NCBI RefSeq assembly: GCF_000383615.1
Contig: NZ_KB911635.1
Coordinates: 1 to 39,155, forward strand
DNA: 39,155 nucleotides
Direction: 5' to 3'
DNA from: Streptomyces canus 299MFChir4.1
GTDB lineage: Bacteria > Actinomycetota > Actinomycetes > Streptomycetales > Streptomycetaceae
Shown here: positions 17,796-25,160 of the stretch, piece after piece
Layout: every line of letters begins with the position of its first letter
Numbering within the stretch: the stretch's first letter is position 1
The notes under the pieces: model-generated
What the model saw: only the letters and a program-made list of their open reading frames with translations
What the model was told of the DNA's origin: nothing
Databases searched by the model: none
Translations under genes and position numbers: made by a program

Positions 17796-18226
17796 TCGGG
17801 AGGCCGGGGGGCCGGGCCGGAGATGCCGGTCGGCTCCTCCGCTGGCGGCGGGGACATCAGGTCGGCGGTCAACCGCCGTGCCAGCTCCGCGGTCTGAGCG
17901 GCGTCCATGGCCTTGACGTGCGTGGAGACGATGGTGACCTCCCGGCCGTCGGCCTGCCGGACGGTGATCGTCTGGCTGCCCCTGCGGGTCTGGGCCCAGG
18001 CCACCACCGCGCCGGCGAACGCCGCCGCCACGCCGCCGGGTGCGAGGAGCGCGAGCAGGGCGTCGGTGGCCACTCCCATCTCCCCCGGAGGGGGCGTCGC
18101 AGCCGTCTGCCGACGGGTCCGGCCGCGCAACTCGGGCTGCTCGTCCAGCCATTGCCGCAGCAGCTCGCACGGGTCCGCTCCGTCGCGCCGGGCATTGTCG
18201 TCCCGCACGGTGATGGTGATCCGCAT
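17792..18226 (-). CDS. EACC1-type effector-associated small protein
   Basis: 144 residues from the ATG at 18226 with a GGGGGG ribosome-binding tract three bases upstream; a longer frame reaches 18523, but its first 99 codons run through transposase debris. The pattern MRITITV..., LLRQWLDEQPELRGR, PPPGEMG, a hydrophobic AG-rich helix (ALLALLAPGGVAAAFAGAVVAWAQTRR) and SQTITVRQADGREVTI is that of effector-associated constant component 1, a small protein found beside caspase, trypsin and NTPase effectors in actinobacteria. The hydrophobic helix could insert in a membrane or form a hairpin. GTGA overlap with the caspase gene means coupled translation and probably a fixed stoichiometry. Its biochemical role is not established. 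Confidence 0.82.
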   Translation of the reverse strand: MRITITVRDDNARRDGADPCELLRQWLDEQPELRGRTRRQTAATPPPGEMGVATDALLALLAPGGVAAAFAGAVVAWAQTRRGSQTITVRQADGREVTIVSTHVKAMDAAQTAELARRLTADLMSPPPAEEPTGISGPAPRPPE

Positions 18227-18299
18227 ACGCCCCCCGTACCTGTGACCAGCCGCATACACATCGTAGCCAGCGGGTTCAGGGAGGGGAGGAATGTTGCAC

Positions 18300-18455
18300 A
18301 AACGGGGGCCCTTCCCGCAGATCAGGTGGTGTTTACTGCCGGTCTTTCCGCGGTTGACCGGTGACGGGGCGAGCGCCTCGCCCTCCTTTTCGCGCGAACG
18401 TGGGAGGCGTCCACGCAGGCCCGCGTCCAGTCCAGGGCGTCGGCCGTGTGCAGTT
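18300..18455 (-). pseudogene. IS5-family transposase remnant
   Basis: Two minus-strand frames join across one indel near 18375 to give the DDE transposase core: ADALDWTRACVDASHVRAK (first frame), then ALAPSPVNRGKTGSKHHLICG (second frame). The Asp of CVDASHVRA is the first catalytic residue of the IS5 family. The element's C-terminal half and ends are missing; the piece stops about 75 bp before the EACC1 start, so it may lie in that operon's promoter. Upstream (18456-18564) the first frame continues (ELALKGSSAAARSWWGRRDILEAS) with sequence I cannot assign. No function is expected. Confidence 0.7.
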
Positions 18456-18624
18456 CGGGCGAGCTGGCCCGAGCACGCGAGATGTGGGCGCTGGCCTCCA
18501 AGATGTCGCGCCTGCCCCACCACGAACGTGCCGCAGCGCTGGACCCCTTCAGGGCAAGTTCCACCGAGGACTCACAGCGGCTGGCTGGAGACCGCCAGGC
18601 CGGTCAGAACGCGACGTAGCCCGA

Positions 18625-19110
18625 TCATGAGGGTTCCAGCCCGAGGTTCCAGTGCTTCGTGAAGCGCTCCAGTGTCAGCGCGACGTCGATCTCTTCGTTC
18701 CACACCGCTTCGAGCCACATGGGGACGGTGTCCAGGCGCTCGCAGACCACGACGCTGGCGGGCTGATGGGTCAGGTAGCAGTGGCTCTCGTTCGCGAAGG
18801 TCCCGCCCAGCCCGTACATCCCGTACAGCTGCCCGAGGCGTTCACGGCTGGCTTCGGCGAAAGCCTCCAACTGGCGTACGTAGCCCTCTTGTTGCACGGC
18901 GCTGACGGACTTGAGGACGACCGCGAGGATCTCCTGCGACAGGTCGGGGTCGAAGCCCGTGAAGCCGGTCAGGGACGCGAAGATCCGCTCGGCTGCTTGG
19001 AGCACGTGCGGCACGTGCTCCTCCCGGCCGCCGGAGGTGTAGGGAGGCGCGGCTTCGGCCAGTTCCAGCGCCGCCGTCGTTCCGCCGGCGGCCGCCGCGA
19101 GCCCCGGTCC
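18625..19110 (-). pseudogene. Unrecognised C-terminal coding fragment
   Basis: About 155 codons in one frame with good protein character and the ending LERFTKHWNLGLEPS before a TGA at 18625-18627. Recognisable local features are a helical segment (VPHVLQAAERIFASLTGF, EILAVVLKSVSAVQQEGYVRQLEAFAEAS) and a beta-rich ending (ESHCYLTHQPASVVVCERLDTVP). It has no start of its own; upstream the coding signal shifts frame near 19100 into the helicase-like fragment. It is either the rest of that broken gene or part of a different one joined by deletion. I do not recognise the family. Confidence 0.45.
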
Positions 19111-19124
19111 CGCCGGGCTGTCGT

Positions 19125-19538
19125 GCGATCGGCGGGCGCGGCTCCGGCGTTGAGGAAGCGGGCGTGGACCAGGTCGGGCTTCAGGTACGCGGAGCCGATC
19201 GTGCCGAAGTCGCGTTGCGCGACCGTCACCTGGACCCGGGCAGGATCGTCGGTCGGTGCGAGGGTGAGTGTGACGTCGGCGTCCAGCAGGCCCAGGAGTG
19301 CGGGATCGTCGCTGTCCACAAGGGCGAGCACCGGCACGTGCAGCGTGCGCGCGAGAGTCGCCAGGACCTGGAAGGCGTCCGGGAGGCGGGGGCCGGACAG
19401 GGGCAGGCGGGCGCTGTGCGCGGCCTGCAGCCGGTCCACGACCACGAGGGCCAGGCAGTCGGCCTTTTCCTGGCGTGCGCGGGCCCATGACCCGATGCAC
19501 GCGCGAGATGAGACGACTGCGGTGACCGGCTGCAGCAC
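19125..19538 (-). pseudogene. DnaB-like helicase C-terminal fragment
   Basis: In this frame LALVVVDRLQAAH resembles the Walker B strand of DnaB/RecA-like helicases. It is followed by ATLARTLHVPVLALVDS, LLDADVTLTLA and VQVTVAQRDFGTIGSAYLKPDLVHARF, which parallel the LAKELNVPVIALSQL, DADVVLFL and AKQRNGPTGTVxLxF order of replicative helicases. The Walker A half is absent, because the fragment begins 26 bp after the end of the DJ-1 gene, and the frame is lost near 19110. Probable remnant of a plasmid-, phage- or ICE-type helicase gene or of a diverged paralogue. Confidence 0.55.
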
Positions 19539-19563
19539 GCCGCGAACCGCCCTCTGAGGCCGA

Positions 19564-20250
19564 TCAATCGGCCACGCGGGCCGCCTGCATCAGCGGGACG
19601 ATGGCGGTGAGCGTGTGGTGGCGGTTCTCCGGGCTGGTCGCCGCGACGAGGTCCACCCGTGGGTCCCACGGGTGCTCGAGCATGCCGGCCACCGCCCGGG
19701 CCATGTCGGTGTTCTCCAGCCGGTCGATCAGGTGCAGTGCCATGTCGATGCCGGCGGTGATGCCCGCGCTGGTCACCACCGGGCCGGCGTCCACCCAGCG
19801 CCGGTCGCGGACGACCTCGACCTTCGGGTGCTGCCCGGCCAACTCGTCCAGGACGAGCCAGTGGGAGGTGGCGGCCCGGCCGTCGAGCAGGCCGGCCGCG
19901 GCGTAGACCGTCGCGCCGTTGCAGACCGAGGTCATGGTCGTGCCGTGTTCGGCGAGGGCCCGCATTCGGGCCAGATGGGCCTGGTCGGCGTAGAGCGTGG
20001 CGATGCCCGCGCCGCCGGGGTGCACGATGAGGTCGGGCCGCGGCTCGTCGTCGATCCCGCCGTCCGGGGTGACCGTCAACCCCAGCGCGCAGCGTACGGG
20101 CGCCCCGTCAAGGCTGGCCGTACGCACGCTCACCGGACGGGTCGCCACCGTCTGCCAGATCCGGAGCGTCTCCCACGGGCCAGTGAAGTCCAGCTCCTCG
20201 ACGCCGTCGAAAAGGAGCACGGTGATGCGGTAGGGCTGTGTGTCTGTCAT
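19564..20250 (-). CDS. DJ-1/PfpI family protein
   Basis: 228 residues from the ATG at 20250 (a frame to 20322 exists but would run into the divergent gene's promoter). The flavodoxin-like glutaminase-type fold is shown by VLLFDGVEELDFTGPWETLR, LIVHPGGAG and the nucleophile elbow TSVCNGATVYAAAGLLDGR with the conserved Cys. The family includes isonitrile hydratases and glyoxalase/chaperone-like proteins; this one is nearest the isonitrile hydratase/ThiJ group, but activity is not certain. Divergent from a GlxA-type regulator whose N-terminal half is the same fold, 70 bp apart, so it is probably that regulator's target. Confidence 0.88.
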   Translation of the reverse strand: MTDTQPYRITVLLFDGVEELDFTGPWETLRIWQTVATRPVSVRTASLDGAPVRCALGLTVTPDGGIDDEPRPDLIVHPGGAGIATLYADQAHLARMRALAEHGTTMTSVCNGATVYAAAGLLDGRAATSHWLVLDELAGQHPKVEVVRDRRWVDAGPVVTSAGITAGIDMALHLIDRLENTDMARAVAGMLEHPWDPRVDLVAATSPENRHHTLTAIVPLMQAARVAD

Positions 20251-20308
20251 GCCCTCAGTCTTCGCGCCCCGCCCCGCCGCGACGAGTAGCAGGAATGCCC
20301 CTGGTCGA

Positions 20309-20314
20309 TAAGAT
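20309..20314 (+). promoter_or_regulatory. -10 box of a probable leaderless transcript
   Basis: TAAGAT ends seven bases before the ATG of the GlxA-type gene, and no Shine-Dalgarno sequence precedes that ATG. This spacing fits transcription starting at the A of the start codon. No convincing -35 box is visible. Confidence 0.45.
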
Positions 20315-20320
20315 TCCGCC

Positions 20321-21295
20321 ATGACCGGTTCGTCTCAGCGGCGCCATCGCGTCGCGGTGCTCGCCCTCGACGGTGTGCAGCCGATGGAGGTCGGCATGCC
20401 GTTCCAGACCTTCGGCCTCCACGACCGCCACTACGACGTCATCCTGTGCGGGCAGTCCGCCGGGCCGGTCGAGACCCTCAACGGCTGGTCGCTCACCGCG
20501 CCATACGGCCTCGACGAGGTGGTCACGGCGGACACGGTGATCGTGCCGGCCTATCGGGGCTCGGAGCGGGACACCCCACCGGATGCCACTCCGGACGTGC
20601 GGGACGCGCTGCGCGAGGCGCACTCCCGGGGCGCGCGAATCGCCACGATCTGCACGGGCGCGTTCGCCCTGGCCTCCACCGGTCTGCTCGACGGCAAGCG
20701 CGCGACCACCCACTGGATGCTCACCGACGAGCTGGCCCGCCGGCATCCGCGCATCGAGGTGGACCCCAGCGTGCTCTACGTCGACAACGGCTCCCTGATC
20801 ACCTCGGCCGGGGTGGCCAGCGGCATCGACCTGTGCCTGCACCTTCTGCGCCGGGACTGTGGCGCGGCCACGGCTACGTCGATCGCCCGCGGAATCGTGG
20901 CCGCGCCACACCGCGAGGGCGGCCAGGCACAGTATGTGACCCGCCCGCCCGCGCCACCGAACCGCACCGAGCTGAGCGCGACCCTGGAGTGGGCCCTGCG
21001 CCGCCTCGACACCCCGCTGACGGTCGCCGAGTTGGCCGCGCACGCTGCGGTCGCCGAGCGCACGTTCGCCCGGATGTTCACCGCACAGCTCGGGGTCAGC
21101 CCGATCAAGTGGCTCACGGCCGCCCGGATCAGCCGCGCCCGCGAACTACTCGAGACGACCGACGCCGGCATAGACCACATCGGCCAGGCATGCGGTCTGG
21201 GAACCCCGGCGAATTTCCGCCACCACTTCCGGCTCGCGACAGGAACCACCCCGACCGACTACCGCCGCACCTTCTCGTCCGGGAGTGTCCAATAG
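20321..21295 (+). CDS. GlxA-family AraC-type transcriptional regulator
   Basis: 324 residues. N-terminal DJ-1/PfpI domain about 10-185 (VAVLALDGVQPMEVGMPFQTFG, TICTGAFALASTGLLDGKRATTHW with the elbow Cys) followed by an AraC/XylS DNA-binding domain about 215-315 with two HTH units (VAELAAHAAVAERTFARMFTAQLGVSPIKWL and IDHIGQACGLGTPANFRHHFR). This is the layout of GlxA/FtrA/GbdR-like regulators. Its divergent neighbour is a stand-alone DJ-1 protein. The gene ends two bases before an ISL3 element, so the element abuts the stop codon. Confidence 0.92.
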   Translation: MTGSSQRRHRVAVLALDGVQPMEVGMPFQTFGLHDRHYDVILCGQSAGPVETLNGWSLTAPYGLDEVVTADTVIVPAYRGSERDTPPDATPDVRDALREAHSRGARIATICTGAFALASTGLLDGKRATTHWMLTDELARRHPRIEVDPSVLYVDNGSLITSAGVASGIDLCLHLLRRDCGAATATSIARGIVAAPHREGGQAQYVTRPPAPPNRTELSATLEWALRRLDTPLTVAELAAHAAVAERTFARMFTAQLGVSPIKWLTAARISRARELLETTDAGIDHIGQACGLGTPANFRHHFRLATGTTPTDYRRTFSSGSVQ

Positions 21296-21401
21296 ACGGC
21301 CCCTGTCTCACATTCGGTGGTGACGCAGAGTCGTGAGGCTCGTCGGCATCCGTGTGACGGATGCCAACGTGCTTGTGCAGACGGTGCTTTCGGGGCAGCA
21401 G

Positions 21402-21572
21402 GCAGTGGCTGCCGCTCCCGCAGACCACCCAGATCGTGCGGGATGGTTGTCCAACCTCGGGGCCGCGCTGCGGGCCCGGTTTGAACGGACCGGCTCGATG
21501 GAGGACTTGAACGCCGCCACCGCAGCAGCCGCCCAGGCCGTGGCCGCCCCTCCCACCGGCCACCCGCAGCGC
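21402..21572 (+). pseudogene. TPR-repeat gene fragment inside the ISL3 element
   Basis: In this frame the 57 codons read as one and a half tetratricopeptide units of the kind found in long Streptomyces TPR/CHAT proteins: AVAAAPADHPDRAGWLSNLG, ALRARFERTGSMEDLNAA, AVAAPPTGHPQR. The fragment lies between the left inverted repeat and the transposase, where the transposase N-terminus should be. It has no gene start or stop of its own. It records a recombination between the element and a TPR gene. Confidence 0.6.
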
Positions 21573-21589
21573 CTGGTGTACCCCGCCCC

Positions 21590-22873
21590 ACGCGCGGCTG
21601 CCGGCATACCTTCCGCGAGCAGGTGCCTGGCGTGCTGGACCGATACCAGCGGCGTACGACCCGTCCGACCAGGCAAGTCAACGCCGTGGTCGAGGAGTTG
21701 GCAGGCCGGGCCGGGGCACGTCTGCCGGCGATACCCGCAGAGGGTCTGTCGCGTCACACGGCTCTGCGCGCCCTGCTGCGGATCCCGCTGTCCGTCGGGT
21801 GGGTGCCCCGCGTGATCGGCGTCGGCGACTTCGCGCTGCGCCGACGTCACCGCTACGCCACCGTGATCATCGACGCCGAGACCCACGAGCGGATCGACGT
21901 GCTGCCCGACCGCACCGCCGACACCCTGGAAACGTGGCTGCGCGAGCACCCGGGCATTGAGGTCGTGTGCCGGGACGGCTCAGCGACCTACGCCGAGGCC
22001 ATCCGCCGCGCTCTGCCTGACGCTGTGCAGGTCGGTGATCGCTGGCATGTGTGGAAGAACCTATGCGAAGCCGCCCTGAGCGAGGTGAAGGCACACAGCA
22101 CCTGCTGGGCCACCGTGCTCGACGCGCCGATCTACGACGCGCCTCCCGAGCCCGGACCAGCCTGGAACGCTGGCACCAGGTGCATCACCTGCTTGACCAG
22201 GAGGTGTGCCTGCTCGAATGCGCCCGCCGCTTGCAGCTGGCCCTGAGCACCGTCAAGCGCTGCGCGCGCCGACCGGCCCGAGCGGATGCTCCGCGTCCCC
22301 AAGTACCGTGCCAGCCTGGTCGATCCCTACCGCGAGCACCTGCGCAAACGTCGGGTCGAGGATCCCGGCGTCCCCGTCCTGCACCTCTTCGAAGCGATCA
22401 AAGTTCTCGGCTTCACGGGATGCCTGAACCTCCTGCCCAAGTACAGCAACCAAGGCCGTGCGGACGCCGGCCGCAGCCATATCTCCCCGCGCCGGCTCGC
22501 CCGGATGCTGCTGACCAGGCCCGACAACCTCAAGGCCGAGCAACACGAACTCCTGGCCAAACTGCCCGCAGCCTGCCCCGAGATGACTCAACTGGCCATC
22601 AGTATCAGGGGATTCGCCCCGCTCCTTGCGCCTCACCCCGACAATGCCGACGCGCTCACGAACTGGACCGCCGAGGTCCGAGCAGCCGACCTGCCCCATC
22701 TACAGGCCTTCACCCGTGGCCTGGACCGGGACATCGGCGCTGTAATCGCCGGACTCACGCTTCCGTACAACAACGGCCCCACCGAGGGCGTCAACACCAA
22801 GACCGAACGGATCGCACGCCAGATGCACGGACGAGCAAGCTTCCCCCCTCCGCCACCGCATCCTCCTCGGATA
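21590..22873 (+). pseudogene. ISL3-family transposase, N-terminally truncated and frameshifted
   Basis: Conserved ISL3 blocks run through three frames: RHTFREQVPGVLDRYQRRTTR, DFALRRRHRYATVIIDAETHERIDVL and RDGSATYAEAIRRALPDAVQVGDRWHVWKNL in the first; TSLERWHQVHHLLDQEV and LECARRLQLALSTVKR in the second (shift near 22150); MLRVPKYRASLVDPYREHLR to PYNNGPTEGVNTKTERIARQMHGRA in the third (shift near 22270). A further shift in a run of six C near 22850 would restore the usual HRILLG ending before TAG at 22871. The zinc-finger N-terminus is missing. Not expected to be active. Confidence 0.85.
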
Positions 22874-22911
22874 GCAGCACCCTCCGTCACCACCGAAAGT
22901 GAGACAGGGCC

Positions 22912-23031
22912 GTTAAGTTGACACACCCCCTTGCCCAAGACGCTGGACTTTCCCGAGCCCCAGGAGCCGATCAGTGCGAGTACACCGGTGTCGGTCTGGG
23001 CTCGTACCCGGTCCAGCAGGCTGAGAGGGCG
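22912..23031 (-). pseudogene. KAP-type P-loop NTPase fragment
   Basis: Minus-strand frame reading LLDRVRAQTDTGVLALIGSWGSGKSSVL, whose GSWGSGKSS Walker A and preceding hydrophobic strand match KAP-family membrane-associated NTPases. It begins directly after a TAA beside the AraC gene's stop and is cut by the right inverted repeat of the ISL3 element, so both ends are lost. Only this P-loop segment remains. Confidence 0.55.
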
Positions 23032-23034
23032 TTA

Positions 23035-23967
23035 TCAATAACTGTCCTCGCGTTGCTCGGCGCGGTATCGCCCAGGTGTCACACCGTGGGAACGGGCGAA
23101 AGCCCTGTGGAAGGCGGGTACCGATTGATAGCCGACCGCTGCAGCGATGGACTCGACCGGGTCTTGGGTCTTGCGTAGGCGAACTGCTGCCAGGTCCATA
23201 CGCCACTGTGTCAGGTAGGTGGCCGGGCTCTGTCCGATGGCTGCGGGGAACCGGCGGGACAGGGTCGCCCGGGACACGCCGAGTACGGAAGCCAGCGTTG
23301 CGGTGGTCCATGGCTGTGCGGGCTCAGCGTGCAAGTGTTCCATCGCGCTGCGCACGAGGGGGTCTTCGAGTACTCCGAGCCAGGTGCCACGTTGTCCGGA
23401 CTGGGTAGGCAACCAGGCGCGCATGAGTTGCACGAGCAGGACGTCGACCAGGCTGTTCAGCACCGCTCTGCCCGCTAGCAGTGGGCGACTCAGTTCTCGC
23501 CCGATCATCCGGACGGTGTCGTCGAAACCGGCCTCGCCCTGGTTCCCGCGGATGTGCATCACCTCCGGCAGCGCGCCGAGGATCTGGGTCCGCACGGTGC
23601 GGTCGCAGTCGTAGCTGATGGTCAGGATGCGGGTGCGGGCGGGCTGTGACCCGAGGCGAATCACCTCACCCGTCTCGAGCGCCCGGGCCGCCGCCGCCGG
23701 ATCGCCGACCGGAGTACCCGTCTGTGGCGCGCTGCCAAGCGTGTGCGGCGGTCCGTCCGGCATGAGCACCACGTCGCCCACCGCCAGCTCCAGGCACTGC
23801 GGTGACAAGTTTTCGAACCCGAGCCAGGCGCTGCCGGCGGTAATCACGTGCAGGACCGCCGGAGTGCACCCCGTAAACGGGATCGACCAGCTCCCGCCCG
23901 CCTCGATCCGTGCGCCGATCGTGCCCCGCACCCCGGATACCTCCAACACATCCGCAACGAGATCCAT
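23035..23967 (-). CDS. AraC-family regulator with cupin-type sensor domain
   Basis: 310 residues. N-terminal cupin_6-like domain about 1-180 (VRGTIGARIEAGGSWSIPF, LELAVGDVVLMPDGPPHTLG) and C-terminal AraC domain about 200-305 (TTATLASVLGVSRATLSRRFPAAIGQSPATYLTQWRM, SIAAAVGYQSVPAFHRAFARSHGVTPGRYR). This is the class usually placed next to redox or detoxification genes, and it lies divergently beside an MDR oxidoreductase gene with 85 bp of palindrome-rich DNA between them. Likely controls that gene and itself. TAGTAT six bases before the ATG suggests a leaderless message. Confidence 0.92.
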   Translation of the reverse strand: MDLVADVLEVSGVRGTIGARIEAGGSWSIPFTGCTPAVLHVITAGSAWLGFENLSPQCLELAVGDVVLMPDGPPHTLGSAPQTGTPVGDPAAAARALETGEVIRLGSQPARTRILTISYDCDRTVRTQILGALPEVMHIRGNQGEAGFDDTVRMIGRELSRPLLAGRAVLNSLVDVLLVQLMRAWLPTQSGQRGTWLGVLEDPLVRSAMEHLHAEPAQPWTTATLASVLGVSRATLSRRFPAAIGQSPATYLTQWRMDLAAVRLRKTQDPVESIAAAVGYQSVPAFHRAFARSHGVTPGRYRAEQREDSY

Positions 23968-23973
23968 TCACCC

Positions 23974-23979
23974 ATACTA
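23974..23979 (-). promoter_or_regulatory. -10 box of the AraC-type gene
   Basis: On the minus strand TAGTAT is followed by six bases and then the ATG at 23967, leaving no room for a leader with a ribosome-binding site. The -35 region is weak. The position would place the inverted repeats at 24002-24038 just upstream of the promoter. Confidence 0.45.
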
Positions 23980-24001
23980 GATGACGCAAACGAGCAAGAA
24001 A

Positions 24002-24038
24002 GTGAGCAGTTCGAGCATCGACTGCTCACAAGATGCTC
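24002..24038. promoter_or_regulatory. Interlaced inverted repeats between araC-type and MDR genes
   Basis: GTGAGCAGT (24002-24010) pairs with ACTGCTCAC (24021-24029), a perfect 9-bp repeat with a 10-base spacer. GAGCATC (24013-24019) pairs with GATGCTC (24032-24038), a perfect 7-bp repeat that interlaces with the first. They fill the divergent control region and end 14 bp before the MDR gene. Good operator candidates for the AraC-type protein; alternative RNA hairpins in the MDR leader are also possible. Confidence 0.6.
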
Positions 24039-24052
24039 CATACGGTGAACCC

Positions 24053-25033
24053 ATGACAACCGAAACCATGCGGGCCCTCGTCGCGACCGGCTACGGAGAT
24101 CCCGAACAACTCACGATCGCCGAGCTCGCCGTCCCACGCCCCGGCCCCGGCCAGATCCTGGTGAAGATCGCCGCCTCGACGATCAACCCCACCGACATAC
24201 GCGTCGTCACCGGCGCCTTTCGCGACCTGGTCGACCTGCAGTTCCCCTACACGCTCGGCAACGAGTTCGCGGGCACCGTCACCGAAGCCGGACCGGACGT
24301 CACCCGCTTCCGTGCGGGCGACGAGATCTTCGGCCTGGCCCTGCCCCGCCAGTTGAGCTTCGCCGCCGACCCTGTACGACCGTCGCTGAGCACCGGTGCC
24401 CTCGCCGACTACGCCGTCTTCGAGGCGGACACGCCCGCACTGGACCACCGCCCGGCAGCCCTCGGCGCCGAGCAGGCCGCGTCCCTGATGATCGCCGGCG
24501 GCACCACACTGACCATCATGGACACCGCGAAAGTCCGCCCCGGCGAGTCCGTCCTCGTCATCGGCGCCACCGGCTCGGTCGGCCTGACCCTGATCCCGGA
24601 CCTGGCCGCAGCCGGCGCCGAGATCACGGCCACCGCCCGCACGACCGAGGCCGCCGAACTGCTGCGCAGCCTCGGCGCCCACCACACGGTCGGCTACGAC
24701 GACTACCCCAGCGGCGTCGACGTCGTCCTCAACCTTGCGCTCTTTGCCGACGGCCTGCCTGCGGCGGCACACAGCCTGCGCCCGGGCGGCCGACTGATCT
24801 CAATCATCTTCCCCCCGCCGGAACCCCGGCAACTGGAACGCAACGACGTGGAACTGGCCTTCGTGATGCAGACGGGCGATGAGACCAACGGCGCACGGGC
24901 CGTCGCCGAGGCCGCAACCGCAGGCCGACTCTCCACCCCGATCGCCCGCCGATACTCACTCGACGACGGCGTCGAAGCGGCAATCGACTACGCCCGCAGG
25001 CACCCGCTCGGCAAGATCGTCGTCACTGTCTGA
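24053..25033 (+). CDS. MDR-superfamily NADP-dependent oxidoreductase (quinone oxidoreductase-like)
   Basis: 326 residues from the ATG at 24053; the longer frame from 23981 would cross the operator region. GroES-like N-domain (MRALVATGYGDPEQLTIAELAVPRPGPGQILVKIAASTINPTD, LGNEFAGTV) and Rossmann half with VLVIGATGSVGLTLIPDLAAAGAEITATAR. Zinc-binding cysteines are absent, as in quinone oxidoreductases. Divergent from the AraC-type regulator, so probably an inducible reductase for a reactive carbonyl or quinone. The ribosome-binding site is weak (GGTGA). Confidence 0.9.
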   Translation: MTTETMRALVATGYGDPEQLTIAELAVPRPGPGQILVKIAASTINPTDIRVVTGAFRDLVDLQFPYTLGNEFAGTVTEAGPDVTRFRAGDEIFGLALPRQLSFAADPVRPSLSTGALADYAVFEADTPALDHRPAALGAEQAASLMIAGGTTLTIMDTAKVRPGESVLVIGATGSVGLTLIPDLAAAGAEITATARTTEAAELLRSLGAHHTVGYDDYPSGVDVVLNLALFADGLPAAAHSLRPGGRLISIIFPPPEPRQLERNDVELAFVMQTGDETNGARAVAEAATAGRLSTPIARRYSLDDGVEAAIDYARRHPLGKIVVTV

Positions 25034-25160
25034 GCAGCGAAGCCGACCGCCACTGAACACGGCGCAAGGCAGTCGCGACTTCCCTGGGAGGGAGACCGAT
25101 TCGTCATGCCCTGACCGGCGTGACTTGTCCAGACACACAACACTGAGAGGCGTACGCACG

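Larger units (their letters stand above)
21298..22911 (+). mobile_element. ISL3-family insertion sequence, decayed and rearranged
   Basis: The left end GGCCCCTGTCTCAC (21298) and TTCGGTGGTGACGCAG match, inverted, the right end CACCACCGAAAGTGAGACAGGGCC ending at 22911, with one extra C and a few mismatches: a typical ISL3 inverted repeat of about 28 bp. The 1614-bp body carries a transposase with several frameshifts, and its first 300 bp are not transposase but a TPR-gene fragment. No 8-bp target duplication is visible (CAATAGAC on the left, GTTAAGTT on the right), consistent with rearrangement after insertion. Confidence 0.85.

Noticed and set aside
16251..17897. 548-codon plus-strand frame opposite the caspase gene
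   Set aside because: Antisense shadow; no recognisable domain.
20446..21336. 296-codon frame overlapping the GlxA-type gene
   Set aside because: Out-of-frame, Arg-rich; the GlxA frame has both complete domains.
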